Below are positions 43,170 through 51,632 of a DNA stretch of 64,000 bases, one piece after another; positions within the stretch are counted from its first letter, which is position 1; every line of letters starts with the position of its first letter. The position numbers and the translations under genes are program-made. A model generated the notes under the pieces. It made no database searches, was not told where the DNA came from, and was given only the letters and a program-made list of their open reading frames with translations. Origin of the DNA: a virus. Where the stretch lies: positions 37,110 through 101,109 of the IMG/VR virus record IMGVR_UViG_3300042731_001312. One strand, given 5' to 3'.

Positions 43170-44839
43170 TGAGGATAGACTATATTGAGTTTAAAAACTT
43201 TGCATCATACGGAAACCAGAAGCAGAGAATAGAGTTTAAAAAAGAGGGTTCTGAGCTATTTCTGACGTTAGGTAAAAACGGTGACGGAAAAACAACAATT
43301 GCTAATGCAATCATCTATGCATTATATGGAAAGGTGGAGGGTGTTAAATTAGCAGATTTACCTAATCGTATTAATAAAGAACTTTATGTAAAAATAGGAC
43401 TACAATGTGGTACTATGTTTATTGAGATTGAAAGAGGGTTATCACCTAATAGATTTACAGTCTTAATCAATGGTGTTGAGTTTGACAAAGCAGGTAAAAA
43501 ATCAGTCCAAGATTATTTAGAAGAGGAAGTTTTTGGTATTCCATATCATGTGTTCAAGAATATTATTATTCTATCCGTAAACGATTTTAAGTCTTTCTTA
43601 ACCATGTCTAATCAGGACAAGAAACAGATTATCGATAAAATGTTCGGCTTCTCTATTCTTAATGATATGCAACGCCAGATTAAAGATGAGCGCAGAGACA
43701 TCAAGATGGATATTGATTCGTTTGATGCCGAGCTAAATCAAATCATGGATTCTATTGCATCCGTTAAAGGTAAATTAAACACACTGCTAGAGGAATCAGT
43801 TACTGCAAATAAATCTAAAATCCAAGAGTTAAAAGATGATCTAGTTAAATTACATGAAACTGTATTAGAGATTGAGGCATCTAGGAATAAAGAGGAATCT
43901 TCAGTAAATAAGTTTACCGAGCAATATAATGAAAAGAGATCTGAAGCTGGTGATTTAAAAAGAGAAATTGATTACCTGAAGAAAAAACTTGAGTTATATG
44001 AAAGCGGCCACTGTCCAACGTGTGAAACTAAATTAGACTCAGACTGGCATAAATCACAGAAGGGTCAATTTGAACAGGGTATCAAACAGCATACTGATGA
44101 TATTATCGCTATTAAAGAGGAGATGGATTCTCTATCTGAAATGGTAAGAGATGCAAAGGAAAAGAAACAAGGCCTAGAGTCACAAATTAGTGAACATAAA
44201 TTTTCAATGAAGCAATTAAAGGCTGAGTTGATAAAACTTAAAGACGCTCCAGAGGGAGCAGATTTTGACCACCTCAGAAATCTTATTACGGAGTTTGAGG
44301 AAAAAGAGGCTATTAAGTCAGCAAGCAAAGATACTTTAAATGCAGACTATAACTTTATGGAAATTGTAGAACAAGTATTGGGCGAAGATGGAGTTAAGAA
44401 TCTGGCAGTTAAAACTATTTTACCAGGACTAAATACTAACATCGCTGCGATGGCACAAACCATGCACCTGCCGTTCCATATTAGGTTTGATGAGAAATTT
44501 AACTGTGTTATTAATCACCTAGGAGAGGACATTAACCCACTTACACTTTCAACAGGAGAACGTAAGAAGGCGGATTTTATTGTAATTGTTGCGATCATCA
44601 AAATATTAAAATTAAGATTCCCTCAATTAAATCTTTTATTCTTAGATGAGCTACTATCTTCAGTAGACCACGATGGTGTCTATAATATTTTAAAGATACT
44701 TAACCAAGTTATCAAAGAACATAAGATAAATACATTTGTAATTAACCACTCTGTTTTGCCACATGAGATTTTTGACAAGAAGATTCAAATATACCGAGAG
44801 AACGGATTTTCTAAGTTTACGATCGAAAGTATAGATTAA
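43169..44839 (+). CDS. 46: Recombination endonuclease subunit gp46 (SbcC/Rad50-like)
   Basis: 556 residues. Walker A GKNGDGKTT at 35-43, long coiled coils flanking a CPTC zinc hook at about 282-285, ABC signature LSTGERKKADF, Walker B LNLLFLDELLSSVD and the His switch. It is the ATPase partner of gp47. Its terminal region leads into a late-promoter-like element and a virion gene. Confidence 0.95.
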   Translation: MRIDYIEFKNFASYGNQKQRIEFKKEGSELFLTLGKNGDGKTTIANAIIYALYGKVEGVKLADLPNRINKELYVKIGLQCGTMFIEIERGLSPNRFTVLINGVEFDKAGKKSVQDYLEEEVFGIPYHVFKNIIILSVNDFKSFLTMSNQDKKQIIDKMFGFSILNDMQRQIKDERRDIKMDIDSFDAELNQIMDSIASVKGKLNTLLEESVTANKSKIQELKDDLVKLHETVLEIEASRNKEESSVNKFTEQYNEKRSEAGDLKREIDYLKKKLELYESGHCPTCETKLDSDWHKSQKGQFEQGIKQHTDDIIAIKEEMDSLSEMVRDAKEKKQGLESQISEHKFSMKQLKAELIKLKDAPEGADFDHLRNLITEFEEKEAIKSASKDTLNADYNFMEIVEQVLGEDGVKNLAVKTILPGLNTNIAAMAQTMHLPFHIRFDEKFNCVINHLGEDINPLTLSTGERKKADFIVIVAIIKILKLRFPQLNLLFLDELLSSVDHDGVYNILKILNQVIKEHKINTFVINHSVLPHEIFDKKIQIYRENGFSKFTIESID

Positions 44840-44843
44840 GACA

Positions 44844-44852
44844 GATATATAA
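44844..44852 (+). promoter_or_regulatory. Late-promoter-like GATATATAA
   Basis: Exact 9-mer 28 bases before the ATG at 44881, just after gene 46, marking the change from recombination to virion genes. Confidence 0.65.
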
Positions 44853-44880
44853 TTAAAATACAAAAAACAAATAACTAATT

Positions 44881-45618
44881 ATGGCAACATCAAGAATTTT
44901 TGCATACACGGCTGACGCAAATGCTGCTGCTCCAGCAGGCTTTGAAAAAATCGGAAGCCTTTTTGCAGCACTAGCTACAAACACTACACCAGATGGTTAC
45001 AATCCTGCAGCTTCTGGTATTAGCTGGTACATGGGACCGGATGAGTCACTTGAAGCTAATGCTCCTATTATTGCATACACAAAAAGAGATCCAGAAGGTA
45101 CTTTTCTAGCTTTTAATACAGAGGGTGACCAAGGTACTGATGGCGACGCGGGCACTATTCCTGCTTGGATTGCATTTAAAAGAACTGTAAAAGGATCGAA
45201 CGCTGCGTTTATCGCTGCTGTAGAAGAAATTACAGCTATCAATGGATTTCCACAATCATTTGCAAATGCTGATCAAGCAATGACATGGTTAGACAATAAT
45301 TCTTGTTGGACTAACTACGAGATTGTTGTAGAAGCAACTACAACTACTACAACTGAAGCCCCTACAAGTGATGATCTTTACTACCAAGCAATGAACTGTG
45401 ATGGATCAGGTGCATCATTTGCGGTAGCATGGGGTGGATCTATCGGTCAGATTACAGATGGAAAAGCATACCTAGTCGATGGTACACAACCTGTTAATCC
45501 TATTGTAATAGGAGACGCAATTTATGTCGTGGGTGCTTATTCAGGAGTTCCAAGTGAAATTGGATGTACAATCACAAATACAGAGTACACAGGTACTTGT
45601 ACACCTGCACAACCTTAA
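44881..45618 (+). CDS. Virion protein with Thr-rich linker
   Basis: 245 residues. An N-terminal alpha/beta region (ATSRIFAYTADANAAAPAGFEKIG ... NSCWTNYEIVV) is joined by TTTTTTEAPTSD to a C-terminal Cys-containing module (YYQAMNCDGSGASF). The linker type is shared with the fibre-type gene at 3994, suggesting common evolution of surface-exposed virion modules. Late-promoter element upstream, terminator downstream, so it may be made in large amounts on its own. Role unknown; a decoration or fibre protein is plausible. Confidence 0.78.
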   Translation: MATSRIFAYTADANAAAPAGFEKIGSLFAALATNTTPDGYNPAASGISWYMGPDESLEANAPIIAYTKRDPEGTFLAFNTEGDQGTDGDAGTIPAWIAFKRTVKGSNAAFIAAVEEITAINGFPQSFANADQAMTWLDNNSCWTNYEIVVEATTTTTTEAPTSDDLYYQAMNCDGSGASFAVAWGGSIGQITDGKAYLVDGTQPVNPIVIGDAIYVVGAYSGVPSEIGCTITNTEYTGTCTPAQP

Positions 45619-45643
45619 TTAGAATTAAATTCAATTAATATAG

Positions 45644-45675
45644 AAAATGGCCAATAGAAATATTGGCCATTTTTG
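45644..45675 (+). terminator. Rho-independent terminator with GAAA tetraloop
   Basis: Thirteen-pair stem (AAAATGGCCAATA / TATTGGCCATTTT) closed by GAAA, then TG. Strong. Confidence 0.88.
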
Positions 45676-45690
45676 TTTCCAGTAAATGGT

Positions 45691-45699
45691 GATATATAA
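45691..45699 (+). promoter_or_regulatory. Late-promoter-like GATATATAA
   Basis: Exact 9-mer 3 bases before the ATG at 45703, with a terminator directly upstream, so this gene depends on it (or on read-through). Confidence 0.7.
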
Positions 45700-45702
45700 C
45701 CT

Positions 45703-46800
45703 ATGGCTACATACAACTTAAAATTTAATAAAGATGACTCAGTTATCAGACACGTTATCATAGGTCTCCTAGCAGACCTAAATGGTAAGCTGAGTTTTTG
45801 GAGACAGATTAGCAATAATGAGCGTGCCGAGGTAGATGTGCCATTCTTTTATGCTGTTTCAGGTGATGAGAATTTCTTAAAAGATAACTTTTTATTCTCT
45901 AATGTTAACGGCTTGGGCTGTGACCCTTCCGGTGAGTTCGCTGATGGTAACTATGATAAAGTGCCTAGAGGTATTGTCAACCTTACTTCATTTGCAGTAG
46001 ACCCTTCTAAATTGGTAAACAAGAGGAATATGGGTAACTATATGATGATGAACAAAGACGGTTTAATGGAAGGTTTCGTTGCAGAGTTTGAGATGATTCC
46101 AGTAGTGATCGGTGTCGATGTAGAGATTCTAGTCTCTAGTCAATTAGATCTATTTAAGGTTACCGAAGCTATTGTCAAGAAAATGTACAAGGCTAATTTC
46201 TACCACGTTGATGCAGGCCACTTAGAAGAGGGCACTTATAGAATTTCATCTGAATATATGATGCCAGATGATTATACACAAGAGCGTCCGATCGAATATT
46301 CATTCGATGATAAGGCAAATCATAAAGTAACTTTTAGTCTAGAGATTAATTCATTTATACCATCATTCGACTTTGAAGAAGATACTTATAGAAAATTCAC
46401 TAGATCTACATACGGTCCATCTGAAGCATTTCCAAACGGCACAGTTTGTGGAGACTTTGTAGATCCTAATGAGTTCTTAGATCCTGCTAAAAACCCAGAC
46501 GTTTATTTCGATAGCTATGAGCCTGCAAGATGGGATTCTAACGGCCAAGAGTGGATTAAGGTACAAGAGGGCGTTTCTTGTGCAGATCCAGAAATATTTG
46601 CACTTCTAGGTAAATTCTTATCAACAGAAACTCAAATTATGAGAGTCTCTAGACGTAGAAAACAGTCAAATAGAATCTTTACATTTGGTAACTCCAATGT
46701 GGGTACTGCACCTAGCGGCGAGGCAGATAGCGCACTTAAAGGCGATGAGTTCCAGGTTAAGGCAAGACAGTTTCCATGGGGTGATAAAATTGATGAATAA
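45703..46800 (+). CDS. Virion structural protein, tail or neck type
   Basis: 365 residues. Sequence begins MATYNLKFNKDDSVIRHVIIGLL and includes NYDKVPRGIVNLTSFAVDPSKLVNKRNMG, EFEMIPVVIGVDVEILVSSQLDLFKVTEAIVKKMYK; I recall similar proteins in other large T4-like phages, annotated only as structural. The IPVVIGVDVEIL...TEAI block resembles tail-terminator or completion folds. Monocistronic-looking, with late promoter before it. Confidence 0.78.
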   Translation: MATYNLKFNKDDSVIRHVIIGLLADLNGKLSFWRQISNNERAEVDVPFFYAVSGDENFLKDNFLFSNVNGLGCDPSGEFADGNYDKVPRGIVNLTSFAVDPSKLVNKRNMGNYMMMNKDGLMEGFVAEFEMIPVVIGVDVEILVSSQLDLFKVTEAIVKKMYKANFYHVDAGHLEEGTYRISSEYMMPDDYTQERPIEYSFDDKANHKVTFSLEINSFIPSFDFEEDTYRKFTRSTYGPSEAFPNGTVCGDFVDPNEFLDPAKNPDVYFDSYEPARWDSNGQEWIKVQEGVSCADPEIFALLGKFLSTETQIMRVSRRRKQSNRIFTFGNSNVGTAPSGEADSALKGDEFQVKARQFPWGDKIDE

Positions 46801-46807
46801 TTAAACT

Positions 46808-46816
46808 GATATATAC
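46808..46816 (+). promoter_or_regulatory. Late-promoter-like GATATATAC
   Basis: One-mismatch copy 25 bases before the ATG at 46842. Confidence 0.5.
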
Positions 46817-46841
46817 AATAAGAAAACAAAATAATTTGATA

Positions 46842-48029
46842 ATGACAAATAAAGTTAACAACAAAGTTATTTCTCCTGTATTAGAACATGGCCATGGCCA
46901 GATCTTTCATGCTGCAGGCGCAGACTTTAAAATTACAGGCAGTCATATCGAAAGAATTGCTGAAACTAATGATACCTTTAAAACATTAGTAGCAGCCAAT
47001 AAAATATTCGATATTAATGAGTCAGGTATTTCATTTTACTATGACTACAATAACAAACAATCAGTTACTAAGGTTGAAGAAGGTTCAGTAGAGAACTTCT
47101 CTAACTTTCTAGGTCTAAATGAAAAATTAAGCTTCTTACAGGAGTCAGCTAAAAAACTAAGAGTAGCCGGCAAAAAGGGTGAAGCATTAACTGAAGTTAC
47201 TAAAGAGATTACAGCTACAGAAGAGGCTATTAAAGAATCTAAATCATCTTCAATGGTGGTTAAGTTTACTTATGTTGCCGAGTCTAACGCTTTCTTTGCG
47301 GGTAATATTGAAGTAGTACTAGGATCTGAAGAAAGACTTTCAGAAAGATTCTTTAACATAGGCTATATTAAATATGCGGACAAGAAGTTAATTGAGGCTT
47401 TCCAAATTGCAGCTGATAATTTTGGCGCATATAAAACCTTAGACTTTGTAACAGAGTCTGCAAACGGCCACGTTGCTGTTGCAACTATGAGAGCTGAGAA
47501 TAATGTATTTGTTTACAGAGTAAATGAAGAGACTAAAATCAGCAAATTCCAAAAGATGTTAGCAGATGCTGCAATCGAATATGTTGCTGAAGAAACAGGT
47601 GTAGATTTAACAGAGCAATTTACAGATCTACTAGAAGCAGCTACTAGAAAAACTGAACTAAAGTCAGAGAAGATCAGACTTTACAAAGAGATGCTATCTT
47701 TCTTATATGACCAAAGAGGTAGATTAGCAGAGGCTGATAGAAACCTTCCAGATATTAAAGCAGCTGATAATCTAATTGAAACTGAAATTGCTAAAGTAAA
47801 AGAAGACCTAGCAGCAATGGAGGAAGAAACTCTTACTATTGAAGATGGTTACGTTAATGCATCGCTAAAGGGTGAAGTTGATGGTCTACCAGAAAACGCT
47901 GAACTAAAAGTTGACGCTGTAGAATTTAACCAAGCAGGTAAAAACGATATTTTAACTGTATTCGTTGAAGATAAACCTTTCAGAGTAGAGAAGTACAAGA
48001 TTAATATCTCAGAAGAAGATAATCTATAA
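46842..48029 (+). CDS. Late protein of unknown function, coiled-coil and beta-rich
   Basis: 395 residues from the ATG at 46842; an in-frame TTG at 46836 is less likely. Early part HGHGQIFHAAGADFKITGSHIERI, middle coiled coils (NEKLSFLQESAKKLRVAGKKGEALTEV; EKIRLYKEMLSFLYDQRGRLAEA) and an acidic C-terminus. A late-promoter-like element precedes it and a terminator follows. Possibly a head or core protein; not recognised. Confidence 0.75.
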   Translation: MTNKVNNKVISPVLEHGHGQIFHAAGADFKITGSHIERIAETNDTFKTLVAANKIFDINESGISFYYDYNNKQSVTKVEEGSVENFSNFLGLNEKLSFLQESAKKLRVAGKKGEALTEVTKEITATEEAIKESKSSSMVVKFTYVAESNAFFAGNIEVVLGSEERLSERFFNIGYIKYADKKLIEAFQIAADNFGAYKTLDFVTESANGHVAVATMRAENNVFVYRVNEETKISKFQKMLADAAIEYVAEETGVDLTEQFTDLLEAATRKTELKSEKIRLYKEMLSFLYDQRGRLAEADRNLPDIKAADNLIETEIAKVKEDLAAMEEETLTIEDGYVNASLKGEVDGLPENAELKVDAVEFNQAGKNDILTVFVEDKPFRVEKYKINISEEDNL

Positions 48030-48060
48030 AAGCTATCTCCTAGCTTTATACCATATAAAG

Positions 48061-48094
48061 AAAAAGCCCATTTCGAAACAAATGGGCTTTTTTT
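48061..48094 (+). terminator. Rho-independent terminator
   Basis: Thirteen-pair stem AAAAAGCCCATTT / AAATGGGCTTTTT, loop CGAAAC, then extra T. Strong, and symmetric enough to work both ways. Confidence 0.9.
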
Positions 48095-48125
48095 CATATA
48101 ATTGATAATCAATTAGAATTAAATC

Positions 48126-48503
48126 GTGCCAAGAAAAAAGAATTATTTAAATAACCGCGATCTGTACGACCAGATTGTGCTCTCGCTGGAAGCAGATAGA
48201 CTGACTCCAGATGCAGAGAAGATGTTAATACTAATAGCTGAAAGGGCGATTACTAAACTAGTGTACCTAAACGAAGATGATAAGAATGATTGTCTTCAGT
48301 TTGCGATATTAGACTTATTAAAATACTGGAGAAACTTTAACCCTAAGTATACAAACGCGTTCGCGTATTTTACTGAGATTGCAAAGAGGGGTTATGCTAA
48401 AGGTTGGAACAAAATCCACCCTACTAAGTATAAAAATACAATGTCCATGGATCGCATCAACACTAAGAATAGTGATGGCGACTCAGGAATGTTTAATATT
48501 TAA
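48126..48503 (+). CDS. 55: Late-transcription sigma factor, T4 gp55-like
   Basis: 125 residues. KKNYLNNRDLYDQIVLS matches the start of T4 gp55 (YNYVNNKELLQAII), and DDKNDCLQFAILDLLKYWRNFNPKYTNAFAYFTEIAKRGYAKGWNKI matches the sigma region-2-like core that contacts RNA polymerase and the late -10 element. It is shorter than T4 gp55 (185) and lacks the acidic clamp-binding tail (SLDFLYE in T4). It would direct host RNA polymerase to the GATATATAA sites. Confidence 0.82.
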   Translation: MPRKKNYLNNRDLYDQIVLSLEADRLTPDAEKMLILIAERAITKLVYLNEDDKNDCLQFAILDLLKYWRNFNPKYTNAFAYFTEIAKRGYAKGWNKIHPTKYKNTMSMDRINTKNSDGDSGMFNI

Positions 48504-48976
48504 TGTCAATAAAGAACTTAAAACCCAGTGGAAACTCAGGATTTGTACAAGGCTATTACGAACCACAGAATCCTGATAAGTATATCGGACCAACTCCGAT
48601 CATCTACCGTTCTTCCTGGGAAAGAAAGTTTATGATAATGTGTGATACAAAAGATAATGTATTAAAATGGTCAAGCGAACCAGTTGAAATCAAATACTGG
48701 TCTTCAATGGATAAGAAAGAACATAAGTATTATCCAGACTTCTATATGAAAACAGAAGGAGATGAAGGCCCAGTAGAATGGCTGGTTGAGATTAAACCAG
48801 AAGCACAGATTAAAAAGCCTACTCCACCTAAAACTAAATCTAAGAAAGCATTGAACTCATATAAATTTTTAGCAGAGCAATATGTTAAGAATAGAGATAA
48901 GTATGCTTATGCTAATGCTTGGTGTGAAAATAGAGGTTGGAGGTTTATTGTTTTAACAGAAAAAACTCTTAAATAA
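48503..48976 (+). CDS. 4: Head completion protein, T4 gp4-like
   Basis: 157 residues. SGFVQGYYEPQNPDKYIG, IIYRSSWERKFMIMCD, LKWSSEPVEIKYW and YYPDFYMKTE...VEIKPEAQ match T4 gp4 (gp50/65), a nuclease-fold head-closure protein; the WERKF, PDFY and EIKP motifs are the PD-(D/E)XK-like core. It seals filled heads and trims or protects ends. Start overlaps the gp55 stop; end overlaps the next gene. Confidence 0.88.
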   Translation: MSIKNLKPSGNSGFVQGYYEPQNPDKYIGPTPIIYRSSWERKFMIMCDTKDNVLKWSSEPVEIKYWSSMDKKEHKYYPDFYMKTEGDEGPVEWLVEIKPEAQIKKPTPPKTKSKKALNSYKFLAEQYVKNRDKYAYANAWCENRGWRFIVLTEKTLK

Positions 48977-49572
48977 TGGGCGAGATTAGGAAACAAATAC
49001 GACTATTAAGTAAAGAGTTTGGCAGTAAAACTAAAGCTGCTAAAGAGGCTGAAGCGTGGTTTGAAACCAGTAAAAAATCAGTCAGAGAGAAAGCGGTCGC
49101 TAGATCTTCTCGACCATTTCAACCAGGTAAAATATACGTATTTAGGTATGATAATCCTATCTCAGCTTTTTGGTGGGATAGTAACCCAGTTGTATTAGCC
49201 TTAAATAAGGCAGATAATGGCAATGATATGGGTATTAACCTGAATATGCTTCCAGTAAAAGTAAAAGAGGACCTATTGGATTTTATATACGAACAGTATA
49301 TGGGATATATTCAAGGTCAGACTAGGGGGTCGAAAACTGAGAATGCCAGAGCACAGGCACCACTTTCACTCTCTTACCAAGGTGCAAAATCATTTTTAAA
49401 AAGGTATGGTTTTGACTTTGCGATTAGACAATATGCTAATACTCGTAAAACAGAACAAGTTGTGGTGTCCTATGAACACTGGGGTAGAATAGCACTTTGT
49501 GACTTTCTAGAATTAAATAACTCGTCCGTTGGTAAGATCAGGGCGGCCTTCAGAAAGCACCTAAATAAATGA
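48976..49572 (+). CDS. Phage structural/assembly protein next to gp4
   Basis: 198 residues. Key stretch GKIYVFRYDNPISAFWWDSNPVVLALNKADNGNDMGINLNMLPVKVKEDLLDFIY resembles a family of phage proteins with a conserved GINLNxLP motif whose role is unclear. Its place between gp4 and portal parallels the T4 gp2-gp4-gp53 area, so a head/tail completion function is likely. The N-terminus is very basic, suggesting DNA contact. Confidence 0.7.
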   Translation: MGEIRKQIRLLSKEFGSKTKAAKEAEAWFETSKKSVREKAVARSSRPFQPGKIYVFRYDNPISAFWWDSNPVVLALNKADNGNDMGINLNMLPVKVKEDLLDFIYEQYMGYIQGQTRGSKTENARAQAPLSLSYQGAKSFLKRYGFDFAIRQYANTRKTEQVVVSYEHWGRIALCDFLELNNSSVGKIRAAFRKHLNK

Positions 49573-49581
49573 GATATATAA
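49573..49581 (+). promoter_or_regulatory. Late-promoter-like GATATATAA before the portal gene
   Basis: Exact 9-mer, first bases right after the previous stop, 20 bases before the portal ATG. Confidence 0.7.
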
Positions 49582-49601
49582 AACAGAAATAATACTATAT
49601 T

Positions 49602-51197
49602 ATGGCAGGATTTACCGACAAACGAAACGGGCCATTTAGCTCAAATACCAGACCATTTAGCCTTTCAAATGCTTTGAAATCGCTAAGTTCTTTTGGTATG
49701 CGCTATGATGACATGGTCTTACGCCAGTCCCAGGCTATTGGTCCTATGGAAGACCAATTTGGCTATAGGGAAATGAATCCATTTGGTTTAGATAACGATG
49801 ACATCTACGGTGCGTTTGCCGCACTCTCGATGGGTGACATTAATATGAAGAAGAACGTACCGTTCTTTGATATTGATTATCCAGGTAAGAGAGATGAGTT
49901 GAGAAGATTCTCAATGAACGATGAGATTGAAGATATTCTAGATATTCTTTGTGATGAGGCAGTGGTATATGATGATAAGAATTTCTTCTGTCAACCAGAA
50001 ATTATGGGACTTGATGTCTCAGACCAGGTTAACAAAGACCTGAACAAATACTTTAGACAGATCTATCACTACTTTGGATTTAACGGCGAGCAATCAGCCT
50101 GGTATTTCTTTAGAAAATTCTTAGTAGATGGTTATCTATCATTCGAGATAATTTATTCCCCAGACCAAAAAGAGATTATTGGATTTAAAGAGTTAGATCC
50201 TGTAACTCTAATGCCAGGTTACAATAAAGACGATGGTAAGAAAGTTTGGGTACAATATAAAGACGATCCAGTAAAAGAGAGGGTATTATATGATTCTCAA
50301 ATCATTTATATCGCATACTCTTCACTTTCAACTGCATCTAGAGTCTCTTATGTTGAGCGTCTAGTTAGAGCGTTTAACCTACTTAGAATTATGGAACACA
50401 CCAGAGTAATCTGGGCAGTGACCAACGCTTCATTTAGAATGAAGTTTATTATTCCTGTTGGTGGTAAATCTAAAACAAGAGCAAAGCAATCATTGGCTCA
50501 GCTAATGAATAACTATAAAGAGGTTGTTGATTTTGACTTTGAATCAGGTACACTACAGACTGATGGTAAGCCAATGCTACAATTCTCAAAAGAATACTGG
50601 TTACCTTCTAAAGACGGTGAACAACCAGAAATTGAAACTCTCGGTGGTGAGGGACCAGATCTATCAGATACTGAAGCAGTTAAATACTTCTCTGATAAAC
50701 TTAAAGAGGTTTCTAAAATTCCTTACAACAGATTCTTATATGAAGATGACGGCGGTGACTATGCATTAGCAGGTGATGGTATGGTAAGAGATGAGATTAA
50801 GTTTGGTAAATTTATCAAGCGTCTAAGATCAGTCTTCCAAGAAATCTTAGTGAAGCCTCTGTATATTCAAATGTGTCTTAAGTACCCAGAGTTTGTGGAC
50901 GATCCACAATTTAAAACCCAAGTTGCTCTAAGATATAATGAGGAGAATGTCTTTGCAGAATTAAAAGAGCAAGAAATCATGCAGTTGAGATTAGACTTTA
51001 TCTCAAGTATGAGAGATTCTCTAATGACTACAAACCAAGAAACTATGGAAGAAGAATACTACTTTGACCAAGAATATCTGGTAACTAAATACTTAAAACT
51101 AACCGACGACGAGATTAGAGCTAACAAGGCATATAAGGCAAAAGCTGCTAAAGCTGACGCAGAAGAGCCAGAGCCAGAAGACCCAATGGCACTCTAA
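49602..51197 (+). CDS. 20: Portal protein, T4 gp20-like
   Basis: 531 residues, T4 gp20 is 524. SFGMRYDDMVLRQS, ILDILCDEAVVYDDKN, LVRAFNLLRIMEHTRVIWAVTNASFRMKF, and LSDTEAVKYFSDKLKEVSKIPYNRF match gp20 portal conserved blocks. The dodecameric portal forms the head vertex for DNA entry. It opens the head cassette (portal, gp67-like, protease-scaffold, capsid). Confidence 0.95.
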   Translation: MAGFTDKRNGPFSSNTRPFSLSNALKSLSSFGMRYDDMVLRQSQAIGPMEDQFGYREMNPFGLDNDDIYGAFAALSMGDINMKKNVPFFDIDYPGKRDELRRFSMNDEIEDILDILCDEAVVYDDKNFFCQPEIMGLDVSDQVNKDLNKYFRQIYHYFGFNGEQSAWYFFRKFLVDGYLSFEIIYSPDQKEIIGFKELDPVTLMPGYNKDDGKKVWVQYKDDPVKERVLYDSQIIYIAYSSLSTASRVSYVERLVRAFNLLRIMEHTRVIWAVTNASFRMKFIIPVGGKSKTRAKQSLAQLMNNYKEVVDFDFESGTLQTDGKPMLQFSKEYWLPSKDGEQPEIETLGGEGPDLSDTEAVKYFSDKLKEVSKIPYNRFLYEDDGGDYALAGDGMVRDEIKFGKFIKRLRSVFQEILVKPLYIQMCLKYPEFVDDPQFKTQVALRYNEENVFAELKEQEIMQLRLDFISSMRDSLMTTNQETMEEEYYFDQEYLVTKYLKLTDDEIRANKAYKAKAAKADAEEPEPEDPMAL

Positions 51198-51218
51198 CCT
51201 AGATCTGATAGAAAAAGA

Positions 51219-51227
51219 GATATATAA
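51219..51227 (+). promoter_or_regulatory. Late-promoter-like GATATATAA
   Basis: Exact 9-mer 3 bases before the ATG at 51231. Confidence 0.68.
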
Positions 51228-51230
51228 TTT

Positions 51231-51569
51231 ATGAAAATTATTAAAACATTTGAAGAGTTTATCCAGGAGGATGCCCTAAAAGCAGGCGAGGAGTCTAAGG
51301 TCTACGTTGAAGATCTGAAATTAGACTCAGGTGCAACTATTAAATCTGCTGAAATTTTAGGTGCTATCACCGCGTCTGCAACCGAGAACGATTTTAAAGA
51401 TTATTTCTTTAATGAGTACGGTAATGATGCATTCGCAGAGGGTGAAATGGACATCTTAGTAAAATACTACCTAGACAAATCCGCTGAAGAAGCTGAAGAG
51501 GAAAAAGAAGCCGAGAAGGAAGAAGGCGAAGAAGGCGGCGAGGAAGAAGATCCATTAGCTGGCATCTAA
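51231..51569 (+). CDS. 67: Small acidic prohead core protein, T4 gp67-like
   Basis: 112 residues. N-terminus MKIIKTFEEFIQEDALKAG resembles the T4 IPIII targeting peptide, and the last 25 residues are highly acidic (EEAEEEKEAEKEEGEEGG). Place between portal and protease matches T4 gene 67, a small acidic core protein cut by gp21. Probably part of the prohead core. The gene number is by synteny and composition only. Confidence 0.75.
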   Translation: MKIIKTFEEFIQEDALKAGEESKVYVEDLKLDSGATIKSAEILGAITASATENDFKDYFFNEYGNDAFAEGEMDILVKYYLDKSAEEAEEEKEAEKEEGEEGGEEEDPLAGI

Positions 51570-51601
51570 AAAGGTATTAAGATAATTGCATAATACAAGC
51601 A

Positions 51602-51610
51602 GATATATAA
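51602..51610 (+). promoter_or_regulatory. Late-promoter-like GATATATAA
   Basis: Exact 9-mer 22 bases before the ATG at 51633. Confidence 0.68.
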
Positions 51611-51632
51611 TAAAAATAGATAAACCATAGAT

